64,000 nucleotides of DNA from Myxococcales bacterium (GTDB lineage Bacteria > Myxococcota_A > UBA9042), in the NCBI GenBank assembly GCA_009692425.1, contig SHZF01000001.1, positions 1 through 64,000 of the forward strand. The letters run 5' to 3'. Position numbers and translations under genes: made by a program. The first letter of the stretch is position 1. Each line of letters opens with the position of its first letter. This document shows, piece by piece, positions 27,875 through 36,847 of the stretch. The notes beneath the pieces were generated by a model that saw only the letters and a program-made list of their open reading frames with translations, ran no database searches and was not told the DNA's origin.

Positions 27875-28188
27875 CGCGTTGCGTTGCCGGAGTCACGCGG
27901 CAAGCGCGTCGAGCGGAGTGTGATCGCGACACGCGGGTGGCTCCGCGCGTCCAGCCAGCCTGTGGACAAGTGGTGTGGACAACGTGGTTTTGCTCGCATT
28001 TTCGATCCGTTCCGATCGTGCCCGTGCGATGTGGTCAACGGCGTCGCGCTGAAAGCTTGTAGTTTTCGTCAGATACGCAGCACGCATTGACGCTGCCGGG
28101 TGGCATTCCCGACACACGCGACCAGCGCTGCCCGCAAGGTCGATTTCGACCTCCGTCAGGTCGTTCGCCTCGGCAGCGCGAGGTACCC
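27875..28188. other. Intergenic spacer with paired TGTGGACAA motifs
   Basis: No gene is seen in these 314 bases. TGTGGACAA occurs twice in the same orientation, at 27961-27969 and 27974-27982, starting 13 bp apart. Each differs by one base from the reverse of a DnaA box (TGTGGATAA). No AT-rich unwinding region, dnaA or dnaN lies nearby, so an origin is not supported; an operator for a dimer is as likely. Confidence 0.3.
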
Positions 28189-29118
28189 GTGACGGCACCC
28201 CGGCTCGGCCCCGATCGCTCGTCGTTGCTGCGCAGCGCGCGCCGCACCGGTGGGGTCGTCGTGCCGTACTGGTTGCTGTGGGTCGCCGTCGCGGCCGGAG
28301 TCGCGTGGTTGTGGGTGCGCGTCATCGGCAGCGATCTTGGCGCGGGACCCCACATCGAAGCGCGCCATGGGCCCCACGACTTGCCCGCAACGGCAGAGGC
28401 CTCCGTCGCCGGGGCGTCCGCCGCAGAGTCGAGCGCCGCGGGCACCCCGAAAGTCTCCATTCGGCGCCCGGCAACGGCTCCAGCGGGGGCGATGGGAGTT
28501 GGACGGGCCGTCGCTGCGGCACCCGATCTGATCGCCAACGCGCTGCTGGCCACTGCCCGCGATCACCTCGCCCGCAGAGTGCTGGCTGTGACCGCGCGCG
28601 TCCAGGACCCGCGCGCCGACCGCGCCAGTTCGTTCGACCTCATCGAGCGCGGGCTCGCCGGCCATGTCGCGCTGGCCGTGGCTGTGCAGCGCCATCGCGC
28701 CCGCGACCCGCACGCATACGGCCTCGACGCGCGACCCCTGCCGGGAGGCGAGGAAAGGCGGCGGGGGACGACGACCGACAGCCTCGTCACGTTCCTGACC
28801 ACCTTCGCCGAGCGCGTGCCCGGCACCGACCCGCGCGGCCTTGAGCCGGGCGACCTCGTCGTACTCGAACGCAAGCGCAACCCGGGCCGCATCGTCGTCG
28901 GCATCGTGGGTGACCTTGTCGACGAGAGCGGCACGCCACTGGCTACTCTGCTCGACCCGGCGGAGCGCTGGGTCCGCGAGGTGGCGCCGCAAACCGGCTA
29001 TCGCGTGCTTCACCGTTTGCGGCTGCGTGGCCCGCACGTCGACCGCCTGCGCGCCAGCCTCGACCTGGATGCCGCGGCGCCGACCAGCCCCTTGCCTCCA
29101 GGGGCTGCTGCGCTGTAG
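28189..29118 (+). CDS. Membrane-anchored DUF1287-like protein, degenerate
   Basis: 309 residues from a GTG at 28189 with GAGG about 7 bases before it; an in-frame ATG at 28087 lacks such a site. One transmembrane helix lies near residues 24-43 (YWLLWVAVAAGVAWLWVRV), then an Ala/Pro-rich linker and a C-terminal domain at about 135-290. That domain can be lined up with DUF1287 (RRGTTTDSLVTFL with the RRVPNL-x-x-FF block, then LEPGDLVVL and IVVGIVGD). The usual catalytic Cys position reads Ser (ASSFDLIERG) and the conserved His before the GIV strand is missing, so an enzymatic role is doubtful. DUF1287 proteins are NlpC/P60-like and tied to the envelope. The alignment is by eye. Confidence 0.55.
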   Translation: MTAPRLGPDRSSLLRSARRTGGVVVPYWLLWVAVAAGVAWLWVRVIGSDLGAGPHIEARHGPHDLPATAEASVAGASAAESSAAGTPKVSIRRPATAPAGAMGVGRAVAAAPDLIANALLATARDHLARRVLAVTARVQDPRADRASSFDLIERGLAGHVALAVAVQRHRARDPHAYGLDARPLPGGEERRRGTTTDSLVTFLTTFAERVPGTDPRGLEPGDLVVLERKRNPGRIVVGIVGDLVDESGTPLATLLDPAERWVREVAPQTGYRVLHRLRLRGPHVDRLRASLDLDAAAPTSPLPPGAAAL

Positions 29119-29212
29119 ACCGACACGGGTCGAGATCCACGGGGTAGAGATCCCTGAGTGCGGGCCAGCCGAAGGCCCCCCAATTCGCCCGACCTTTCCG
29201 CGAGGCAACGCC

Positions 29213-30586
29213 GTGGCAGTCTCCCCGCTCACGGTCTCGGCGCTGAACGAACGAGTGCGGACGCAGTTGCTGCCGCTGCGCGATCTGCGTGTCGTCGGCG
29301 AGGTTTCCGGCGCGCGGCTGTCCGGCGGCCACCTGTATTTCGACCTCAAGGATGCCGGCGCCAAAGTGGCCGTGCGCGTGTGGCGGCCGACCTTGCAGCG
29401 GCTGACGCTGCAAGTGCGCGACGGCATGTTGGTCGTGTGCGCCGGCCGCATCGATGTGTGGGTCCAGGGTGGGCTCTACAGTTTCATCGCTGACACCATC
29501 GACCTCGCCGGCCAAGGTGCTCACCTGGAAGCGTTGCAGCGGCTCAAGGGCACCCTGGAGGCTGAGGGGCTGTTCGCCGCCGAGCGCAAGGTGCCCCTGC
29601 CGCACCTGCCGCGCGCCGTCGGGCTCGCCACCGCCCCAGGTGGTGCAGCGCTGCGCGACATGGTGCGCGTGCTGCATGACCGCTACCCGATCCTGATCGT
29701 GCTCGCGCCGTGCAAGGTGCAGGGCGAAGGTGCAGCCGAGAGTGTCGCGCGCGCGATCGAGCGACTCGATGCGTCCCGCCTCGTCGATGTCATCATCGTC
29801 GGCCGGGGCGGCGGGTCTGCCGAAGACTTGTGGGCGTTCAACGAGGAGCGACTCGTGCGCGCAGTGGCCGCGTGCGCCACGCCCATCGTCAGCGCGGTGG
29901 GGCACGAAACGGATGTGCTGTTGACTGATTTTGCCGCCGACTGGAGGGCTCCCACTCCGACGGCGGCCGCGGAGCGCGTTGTTCCGCGTTGGGCCGACCT
30001 CGACGCGAGCCTGGAATCTCGCACGCAGCGGTTGGGCATCGCCGTGCGCCGGTTCAGCCAGCAAGAACGGCGCGTGCTGCTGCAACTGGGGGCCCGGCTC
30101 GGCGACGGCGGCGACGTGACCGGCAACCGGCGGCTCGCGCTCGACAGCGTCAGTGGTCGCCTGCGCCACGCGATGGGGATGGGCGTGCGCGGGGAGCGGC
30201 GCCACCTCGACGCTGTGCGCCAGCGGATGCAGACGGCCCACCCGATGGCCCGACTGGCGCGCCAGCAACGCGCGCTCGACGCCTTGCGGGCGCGTCTCGT
30301 CGCCTGCGTGGCGCGGTGTGTCGAGCCGCGTCGGCTGGGGCTGGACCGCCGCGAGCGGGTGCTGGGAGCCCTCGACCCGCGCGCGGCGCTGCGGCGTGGC
30401 TTCGGTATCGTGCGGCGGCGCGTCGATGGCGCTGCGTTGTCCTCGGTGGCGGCGGTGCGGGCCGGCGACACCATCGACGTCATCGTGCAGGACGGCACCA
30501 TCGCGGCCGTAGTGGAAGCTGTCGAGGGTGCCCTTGCGGCCAGCCGCGCTGCGGTCCCGCCCCACGGGGTGGCCGGCAGTGGGTAG
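29213..30586 (+). CDS. xseA: Exodeoxyribonuclease VII large subunit
   Basis: 457 residues. With XseB it forms exonuclease VII, which degrades single-stranded DNA from both ends. An N-terminal OB fold is seen at about 17-105 (LRVVGEVSGARLSGGHLYFD). The catalytic domain (about 120-330) has APGGAALRDM, VDVIIVGRGGGSAEDLWAFN, TPIVSAVGHETDVLLTDFAA and RAPTPTAAAE, all hallmarks. Coiled-coil helices and the C-terminal beta segment (LDPRAALRRGFGIV, VRAGDTIDVIVQDG) follow. The GTG at 29213 has GAGG 8 bases upstream and gives the normal length. No xseB follows; the gene converges with the propeller lipoprotein with 2 bp between stops. Confidence 0.96.
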   Translation: MAVSPLTVSALNERVRTQLLPLRDLRVVGEVSGARLSGGHLYFDLKDAGAKVAVRVWRPTLQRLTLQVRDGMLVVCAGRIDVWVQGGLYSFIADTIDLAGQGAHLEALQRLKGTLEAEGLFAAERKVPLPHLPRAVGLATAPGGAALRDMVRVLHDRYPILIVLAPCKVQGEGAAESVARAIERLDASRLVDVIIVGRGGGSAEDLWAFNEERLVRAVAACATPIVSAVGHETDVLLTDFAADWRAPTPTAAAERVVPRWADLDASLESRTQRLGIAVRRFSQQERRVLLQLGARLGDGGDVTGNRRLALDSVSGRLRHAMGMGVRGERRHLDAVRQRMQTAHPMARLARQQRALDALRARLVACVARCVEPRRLGLDRRERVLGALDPRAALRRGFGIVRRRVDGAALSSVAAVRAGDTIDVIVQDGTIAAVVEAVEGALAASRAAVPPHGVAGSG

Positions 30587-30588
30587 GG

Positions 30589-33417
30589 CTACGGCAAGGC
30601 CGGGTCGACCGTGGCGGCATCCAAGTGCACGCGGTACAGCGCGCTCGTGCCGGCATCGATGACATAGGCGCGTGGCAACGAAGGCACCGTGACCGTGGCG
30701 ACCGGCAGCGCGAAACTGCCGACCACGCGCGCGTCGAGTCCCGCCGATACTGCGAAGAGCCACGTCGCGTCGCGGATCGCGGGGAGCCATTTCGTTTCCG
30801 ACGTGCCGCCCTTGCCCGCTACCTTCGCACAACCGGGCACGATGCGTGCCGAGAAGACCGGGTGGGCAAAGGACGGCACGGCGAGCGTCGCGAGATCGGT
30901 CGCCTTGGGCGGGCAACTGGCCGTCCAGTTCGCAGGCACGGCGGGGTTGGCCAGACGACCGCCGCTGCCTTCAATCCACGTCAGCCCGCGGCACTGGCCA
31001 TCGACTGCCGCGCGACTCGACAGCAGGCCCGTGCGCGTGCCCGTGACGAGCCACCCCGGTGCGCGAATGGCGTATGCAACGGCATTCGCCAGGCAGCCGG
31101 GCCCCGGCAACGGCACGCGCTCCACCGTCGTGACCAAGGCCTTCTGGTTCGCGAGCGTCACGGCCACGTCGCGCACGCCGTCGTCGAGCAATCGCAGCGA
31201 GTCTGCCTCGACCGCGCCGACCGTGTAGCGTGCGGGCCCGGCCTTGGCGACCCCGCACGGTTCGCGCGCGGGCAGATCGAGGGTTACCGTGTCGCCCGGC
31301 AGCACACCCAGGCGGCAGAAATCGGCACCCGCATCGTGCAGCCGATCTTTTGTGACCATGCGGCCTGTCGCCCGCACGCCACCGGGCAGCGTGCCCTCGA
31401 AGGCGAGGCGCCACGTCTCGGAGCGGTGTTCCATCTGATCCGACCCCAGCGTCATGCCATACCAACTCGTGGCGCCACCCGCAGTCGTCGTCTTTTCGAG
31501 TCGGCCCAGCGCTGCATAGCGTTCGGGAATGACGAAGCCAAGGTCGACCGTCGCCCCGCCGAGTTGCAGGCCAGGCAGGCTGACTTCGCTCGCCCGACCA
31601 TCGACCAGCCACTCGACTGCTGGGATGCGCTCCAGGTTGGCCACGGCACCGCCCGCCGTCGTCGCGCTCGCCAACACGGGCAGGTCGAGCGCCAGGGTCT
31701 GCACACCGCCGCCCGCCATCGCAACTTCGATCGCCTGCCGGCCGTGCACGATTGCCGCGGCCATCGACTCGGGCGCGCCGGGGAGTGCCACGCCGCCCAC
31801 GCCGTCGCGCGCATCAAGCGCCGAGGTCCGCACGAATGCAGACGCGCCGCCGGCCAGGGGCTGCACTCGCGTGAGCGTCGTGACATCAAAGACCTGCACG
31901 ACGCGCCGCGCGCGGTCGGCTGCGACCAGCCAACGGCCGTTGAAACTCGCCGCGATGAGCGTGCCTGGCGCTGCGGAAGCGGGGGCTTCCGACGGCGAGT
32001 CGCGCCCGTAGCAGTCTGGGTCGTCCAGGTCCACACGACCGTCGCCATCGTCGTCCAACCTGTTGTCGCAGGGAACGGCGATGGCTGCGGCGCCCGGAGG
32101 CGCGGCACATTCGGCGTCGGCACCATCCTTGGCACCGTCGCCGTCATTGTCTACGCCGTCCTGGCAGGCATGCGCTGCAGTCGGGGAGTCGGGCAGCCAT
32201 TCCACGCCCGGGTTCAAGCACTCCTGGTCCGAAGTGTCCGTGTGGCCGTCGCCATCGTTGTCCAGGCCATCCTGGCACGTCGACGCATCGCTCCACTCCG
32301 AGGTGTCGCCGAAGCCAGAACACCCCGCGTCGGCAGGGAAGTCGGCGTGCCCGTCGCCGTCGTCATCGACTCCGTTCCGGCAGGCATCGGCTGGCGAGGC
32401 CGCGTCACAGCCGAGGTCTGCCGCGTCCACTCGGCCGTCGCCGTCGTCGTCCAGACCGTTGCTGCAGTCCACGACGCCGCGCTCGGGTGCTGCCTCGCTG
32501 GGGTCGTCGGGTCCGTCGCAGCCTGGGTCGTCGCGGTCGGCGAGGCCGTCGCCGTCGCCGTCGAAGCCGTCGCTGCAGGCAGGCCGGAGCGGCAGTCGGC
32601 GCACGTGGACGGGCACTGCCGCCGTGACATCGTATACATCGAGCCATGGGTGGGCCGCGTGGCCGACGAAAAGCCATGACTGGCCGGCTGCAGGCGACGC
32701 AAACGCCAGCGCGGCTGGCGTGCCGCCGACAGCAACTGTGGTCGCCGGCGCCGAACTGTCGAACGCGCCCAGCGGGACCGCGATGACCGTCCCGTGCGCA
32801 GCATCGGCGACCCACACCCTGCCACCCCACACCGCGACGGCCTGGGCAAAACCGGGTGTCGCATCGGCGGGCAGGGCGACGACCAAGCCGCTGCGGGCGA
32901 AAGAGCCGTGCTTGTCGGGCGCAAGGCGCACGAGTTCCCTGCGATCCAGCAAGCTCACATAGACCATGCCTGTCGCAGGGTCCGCCGCCATCGGCCCGAC
33001 GACCCCTGCGACCGCGATCGGCGTGATGCCCGGCACATCGGCACGGTGGTCGATCCATGTCGCCGCGGACGGTCGGGCCACCGCAACAGTGCCCGACAGG
33101 CCGCCGCCGACCAGCACGCGGATGCGGCTCTCCTGGCAGTCGGCGCCCGCCGCCCCCGCGAGATCGGCCCGCAGGCACACTACGGCGCCCGACCGAGCAC
33201 TGCGCATGCCGTCGAGGACGGGCGCCGTCGCGTCAGCGCAACTCGCGGTCACGCCGCCCACCCAGCACACGAGCAGGTAGGCGCAGAACTGCACACGCAC
33301 ATTCGCGATCCGGACCTGCCGGTTCATGGAGCCGCGCATGTTCATGGAGCCGCGGATGTTCATGGAGCCGCGGATGTTCATGGAGCCGCGGATGTTCATG
33401 GAGCCGCGGATGTTCAT
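30589..33417 (-). CDS. Propeller lipoprotein interrupted by six calcium-binding-type repeats
   Basis: Up to 942 residues. The frame opens with five copies of MNIRGS/MNMRGS from an 18-bp DNA array, each with an in-frame ATG; the ATG at 33417 overlaps the upstream stop as ATGA. The last ATG (33327) begins a normal export signal (MNRQVRIANV, then CAYLLVCWVGGVTASC), so it may be the main start. A YVTN/NHL-like propeller half (MVYVSLLDRRELVRL, GGRVWVADAAHG) is followed, at about residues 280-470, by six repeats of the form C-x-(N/D)-G-x-D-x-DGDG-x-x-D-x-x-D-x-x-C, as in MopE-type putative metal-binding motifs. Propeller-like sequence then resumes (GTLIAASFNGRWLVAADRA) to the end. Probably surface-exposed. 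Function not known. Confidence 0.82.
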   Translation of the reverse strand: MNIRGSMNIRGSMNIRGSMNIRGSMNMRGSMNRQVRIANVRVQFCAYLLVCWVGGVTASCADATAPVLDGMRSARSGAVVCLRADLAGAAGADCQESRIRVLVGGGLSGTVAVARPSAATWIDHRADVPGITPIAVAGVVGPMAADPATGMVYVSLLDRRELVRLAPDKHGSFARSGLVVALPADATPGFAQAVAVWGGRVWVADAAHGTVIAVPLGAFDSSAPATTVAVGGTPAALAFASPAAGQSWLFVGHAAHPWLDVYDVTAAVPVHVRRLPLRPACSDGFDGDGDGLADRDDPGCDGPDDPSEAAPERGVVDCSNGLDDDGDGRVDAADLGCDAASPADACRNGVDDDGDGHADFPADAGCSGFGDTSEWSDASTCQDGLDNDGDGHTDTSDQECLNPGVEWLPDSPTAAHACQDGVDNDGDGAKDGADAECAAPPGAAAIAVPCDNRLDDDGDGRVDLDDPDCYGRDSPSEAPASAAPGTLIAASFNGRWLVAADRARRVVQVFDVTTLTRVQPLAGGASAFVRTSALDARDGVGGVALPGAPESMAAAIVHGRQAIEVAMAGGGVQTLALDLPVLASATTAGGAVANLERIPAVEWLVDGRASEVSLPGLQLGGATVDLGFVIPERYAALGRLEKTTTAGGATSWYGMTLGSDQMEHRSETWRLAFEGTLPGGVRATGRMVTKDRLHDAGADFCRLGVLPGDTVTLDLPAREPCGVAKAGPARYTVGAVEADSLRLLDDGVRDVAVTLANQKALVTTVERVPLPGPGCLANAVAYAIRAPGWLVTGTRTGLLSSRAAVDGQCRGLTWIEGSGGRLANPAVPANWTASCPPKATDLATLAVPSFAHPVFSARIVPGCAKVAGKGGTSETKWLPAIRDATWLFAVSAGLDARVVGSFALPVATVTVPSLPRAYVIDAGTSALYRVHLDAATVDPALP

Positions 33418-33425
33418 GGAGCCGC
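33325..33425 (-). repeat. 18-bp tandem array carrying successive in-frame ATG codons
   Basis: Read on the minus strand, the unit ATGAACATCCGCGGCTCC occurs four times exactly (33343-33414), with a fifth copy differing by one base (33325-33342) and a partial copy at 33415-33425. Each unit begins with ATG in the frame of the downstream propeller lipoprotein and encodes MNIRGS. The first ATG overlaps the TGA of the preceding gene. The period is a multiple of three, so copy-number change alters the number of potential starts and the leader length without breaking the frame. Confidence 0.95.
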
Positions 33426-34688
33426 CACGGTCGCGAGCGGCGCCGTCGCATCGCGCAAGCCATTGGTCAAGGGAACCGCGATGATTTCATGGCGGTTGAA
33501 CAAGGCAGCGTACAAGGTCCAGCGGCCGTCGGGCTGCGCCGGCGTGGGAACCCGTACGACGACGACGGCATACGGTGCGTGCGACAACCGCACGACGCCG
33601 ACCACCTGGCGCAACATGGGATCGACGATCCAGATGCTGTCGTCACCGAAACTCGAGGCGTACACGAGGTCGCGGCCACCTGGACCGGTCGGCGCGACGG
33701 CAATGTCCGCGGGCTGTCCACCGATCGGAATCATGGCTGCGACGGAATGCCGCGGCACGCCGTTGCGACCCGGGGCGATGTCGACCACCGCGACCGCCGC
33801 GGGGCTGCGCCAGGCGACGTAGAGTTGGCCCCCATTGCCCGCCATGCGGATGCCCCGGCCATAGTCGCGCACGGCGCCGCCGGGCACGTCGATGCCTGTC
33901 TCGCGAACGACGCGCCACGGCGCGGCGGCCAATCCCGTCGGCTCGACTCGGTAGGCGTGGATGCGCGGCGCACGCGCGTCCGACACATAGGCGCGGCCAC
34001 CCCCGGGCACGGTCGCGATGCCAGTCAAGCCGGAACCGTACCCGATCGAGTCGATTCGCTTGATCCCCACGGGCTTTCCGGCCGGCGCCGGCGTCACGGC
34101 AAAGACGGTCACTTTGCCATCGGTCGTCGCCGCGACGTGGGCGAACCACTTGCCGGCGAGGCCGCGGCCGACCGCGAGCCCCAACGGGTCGGAGCCGAGC
34201 ACGTCGGTGCCCGCGAGGCGCCAGGCGGCATTGCAGCGACCATCGGCTTCCAGAGGACCGCAGGTGAGCGCCGGCGCAGCCGGATCGATCTCGAGCACAG
34301 TCAGCGAATCGTCGTCGCGCGCCGTCACCAGCGCCCGCCAGCGCGCCGTCGCGGCCGTGGGATCTTCGGGCGGCAGCAGCGCGGCGACCCCGGCAAAACT
34401 CGGCACGGCAACGCTGGCACCGCGCACGTAGCGGTTGGTCGCAGTGTCGATTAGGCGCGCCGAACCGGCGGCAAACTGCCGGTCGAAGTTGGCACCAACG
34501 GCCACCAGCCAGCGCCCACCCAGGTCGGCCGCCAGGGTGATCGGATAGCATACGCGCTGGTTCGGGTCGCAAGGTTCCTTCGGAGCCGTCGCACACGCAG
34601 CAAGGGTCGTGCAAACCAGGGTGACGCTCCGCGCCCACGACGACGACAGCGGACGAACCGAAGTCTGGGGGAGCGCGCGGTCCATCAT
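33414..34688 (-). CDS. Beta-propeller lipoprotein (YncE/NHL-like)
   Basis: 424 residues. The signal sequence ends in a lipobox-like CTTLAACATA. The body is a series of four-stranded blades (GRWLVAVGANFDRQF, GKWFAHVAATTDGKVTVF, GRAYVSDARAPRIHAY, GQLYVAWRSPAAVAVVDI, DLVYASSFGDDSIWIVDP, WTLYAALFNRHEIIAVPL), as in YVTN/YncE-type seven-bladed propellers. Its ATG at 34688 overlaps the stop of glyS as ATGA, and its own stop overlaps the first ATG of the next propeller gene, so all three should be co-translated. Ligand unknown. Neighbouring propeller genes are likely distant duplicates, judged from similar blade phrases. Confidence 0.82.
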   Translation of the reverse strand: MMDRALPQTSVRPLSSSWARSVTLVCTTLAACATAPKEPCDPNQRVCYPITLAADLGGRWLVAVGANFDRQFAAGSARLIDTATNRYVRGASVAVPSFAGVAALLPPEDPTAATARWRALVTARDDDSLTVLEIDPAAPALTCGPLEADGRCNAAWRLAGTDVLGSDPLGLAVGRGLAGKWFAHVAATTDGKVTVFAVTPAPAGKPVGIKRIDSIGYGSGLTGIATVPGGGRAYVSDARAPRIHAYRVEPTGLAAAPWRVVRETGIDVPGGAVRDYGRGIRMAGNGGQLYVAWRSPAAVAVVDIAPGRNGVPRHSVAAMIPIGGQPADIAVAPTGPGGRDLVYASSFGDDSIWIVDPMLRQVVGVVRLSHAPYAVVVVRVPTPAQPDGRWTLYAALFNRHEIIAVPLTNGLRDATAPLATVAAP

Positions 34689-36847
34689 CCCTGCAACCGG
34701 CCGAAATCGGCGATGGGCTCAAACAAATGGGCGCACTCGCGCAACAGTGCCAAGCGGTTGCGGCGCACGGCGAGGTCATCGGCCATCACGAGCACGCCGT
34801 CGAAAAAAGCATCGACCGCCGGCTTGACGCGTGCCATCTCGTCGAGCGCGCCCGTCCACGCCTCAGCCTGCACGCACGCCGCCACCCGCGCGCTGGCCGT
34901 GGCCACCGCATCGAGCAGGTCGCGCTCGACATCTGCCTGCAGGCCATCGGGATCGACTGCGTCGGCTGTGGCATCTGGCCCGGCCTTGCGCACGAGATTG
35001 GCCACACGGCGGAAGGCGATCGACAACGGTAGGTATTCCGGCTCCGACCTTCGCGCGTCGAGGGCGCGCAACCGAGGCAGCACCGCATCGACGCGATCGA
35101 AGTCGGCGGCGAGGACGGCATCGACGAGATCGGTGGGAAACGTCGCGGCATGCAGCGCTTCGAGCCGACCGCGCAAGAATTCGATGACGCGCCCTGCCGT
35201 ATCCGTTCGCGCCCCCACGCTGGGATCGAATCCCGTCTGATCGTCGACAGGCGCGTCCGCGCCCGGGCGAGCGCACCCGACCACATCGCGCCGTACCTCG
35301 TCCCACGCCAGATCGACCGCCGCTCGCAAGCTGGGCCGCGCAGTCGATGGCCACCGCGTTTCGCCGAGCAGGCGCAGGGTGCCCAGGGCCGTCCGCCGCA
35401 AGGCATAGGGGTCTTGGGAGCCGGTCGGCTGCAGGCCGAGCGCGAAACCTGCCGCCAGCGTGTCGAGCTTGTCGGCGAGCGCCAGCACGGACCCCACGCC
35501 CGAACGCGGCAGTTCGTCGCCAGCGAACCGCGGGCGGTAGTGGTCATCGATGGCGTCGGCAACGGCCGTCGCTTCGCCCTGGCGCCGTGCGTAGTCCGCG
35601 CCGATCGTCCCCTGCAGTTCGGGGAACTCGAACACCATCCGAGTCGCAAGGTCGCACTTGGCGAGCTGGGCCGCGCGATCGATATCCACCGCCGCCGCCG
35701 GATGCAACTGGGCGGCCAGACGCGCGGCCAGGCGCCGCACCCTCTCCGCCTTTGCGCCGACACTCCCCATGCCTTGGAGCCACGTGCGTCGCCCGAGAAT
35801 CGCAGCCCGCTCCGCCAGCGGCATCCGCAGGTCTTCCTTGACAAAGAACGCCGCATCCGCGAGCCGCGCCGACACGACCCGGGCATTGCCCGCCGCGATG
35901 GTGGGCCGACTGGACGGAGTCAGGGTGTTGGCCACCGCGACGAAAACCGGCAGCAGCGCGCCATCGGGCCCGCGCATCGTGAAGAGCTTCTGGTTCTCGC
36001 GGAGCGTGGCCTGGATCGCTGCGGCCGGAATGGCGAGAAACGCCGGATCGAAATGTCCCAGCAACGGCCCGGGTTGCTCGACCAACCACGTCACCACGCC
36101 GAGCGTCGTTTCGTCGGTCGCCCAAGTGCCGCCCACCTCGCGCGCGATGGATTCGATTCCTTGTAGGATCAATGCCTTGCGGATGGACGGGTCCGGCTCG
36201 ACCCCGGCACCACGCAGCGCCGCCAGATGCGTCGCGAGATCGGCCGACGCCTCGACTGCGCCCGCGTGCAGGAAGCGATGGCCGTGCACCTGGCGTCCAC
36301 TGCGCACGTCGGCGAAATCGAAGCCGATGACCTCGTCGCCCAGCAGCGCCGCCATCCAGTGGATTGGCCGCACGAACGGTTCGCGCTCGCGCCCCCAGCG
36401 CATCCGCTTGGGCAGCGGCAATCCGCGCAGCAGCGCCGGCAGCGCCTCAGCCAGGACCGCCGCGGTCTGGCGCCCGACGATCGCCTTGTCGAGCCCGACA
36501 TACGGACCCTTGGGCGTCTCGATCAGGCGCAAGGCCGCCACGTCGGCACCCTGGCCGCGGGCAAAACCGAGGGCGGCCGGCGTCCAGTCTCCGCTCGCGT
36601 CGCGCGCCGCCCTGGCCGGCGGGCCGAGCACGGTGTCCGTGCGGTCGGGTTGCTGGAGCGCCACCGCAGCGACATGAACAATCAGCCGCCGTGGCGTGCC
36701 GAGAGCCGTCGCCGTCTGGGCGTGCGCGATGCCGTGATCGGCCAGGGTCCGCACGATCGCGTCGCGCAACGCGTCCAATGCGACCGGTGCCACGCCCGCC
36801 GGGATTTCCTCGCAGCCGATCTCGATCAGGAGGGGCGCCGTCGTCAT
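34685..36847 (-). CDS. glyS: Glycine-tRNA ligase, beta subunit
   Basis: 720 residues, within the usual 680-720. It is the tRNA-binding subunit of the alpha2beta2 bacterial glycyl-tRNA synthetase. Family blocks seen are [13 protein letters not shown] at the start, [66 protein letters not shown] and the C-terminal domain ending [10 protein letters not shown]. Start ATG at 36847 overlaps the glyQ stop (ATGA). The frame ends inside the start codon of a propeller lipoprotein, an unusual partner for a synthetase gene. Confidence 0.97.
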   Translation of the reverse strand: MTTAPLLIEIGCEEIPAGVAPVALDALRDAIVRTLADHGIAHAQTATALGTPRRLIVHVAAVALQQPDRTDTVLGPPARAARDASGDWTPAALGFARGQGADVAALRLIETPKGPYVGLDKAIVGRQTAAVLAEALPALLRGLPLPKRMRWGREREPFVRPIHWMAALLGDEVIGFDFADVRSGRQVHGHRFLHAGAVEASADLATHLAALRGAGVEPDPSIRKALILQGIESIAREVGGTWATDETTLGVVTWLVEQPGPLLGHFDPAFLAIPAAAIQATLRENQKLFTMRGPDGALLPVFVAVANTLTPSSRPTIAAGNARVVSARLADAAFFVKEDLRMPLAERAAILGRRTWLQGMGSVGAKAERVRRLAARLAAQLHPAAAVDIDRAAQLAKCDLATRMVFEFPELQGTIGADYARRQGEATAVADAIDDHYRPRFAGDELPRSGVGSVLALADKLDTLAAGFALGLQPTGSQDPYALRRTALGTLRLLGETRWPSTARPSLRAAVDLAWDEVRRDVVGCARPGADAPVDDQTGFDPSVGARTDTAGRVIEFLRGRLEALHAATFPTDLVDAVLAADFDRVDAVLPRLRALDARRSEPEYLPLSIAFRRVANLVRKAGPDATADAVDPDGLQADVERDLLDAVATASARVAACVQAEAWTGALDEMARVKPAVDAFFDGVLVMADDLAVRRNRLALLRECAHLFEPIADFGRLQG

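Noticed and set aside
27875-28188. Replication origin
   Set aside because: Only two imperfect DnaA-box-like words, no AT-rich region, and no dnaA, dnaN, parAB or gidA-type cluster.
33325-33425. CRISPR-like array
   Set aside because: Repeats are 18 bp and directly adjacent with no spacers, in coding frame, and no cas genes are present.
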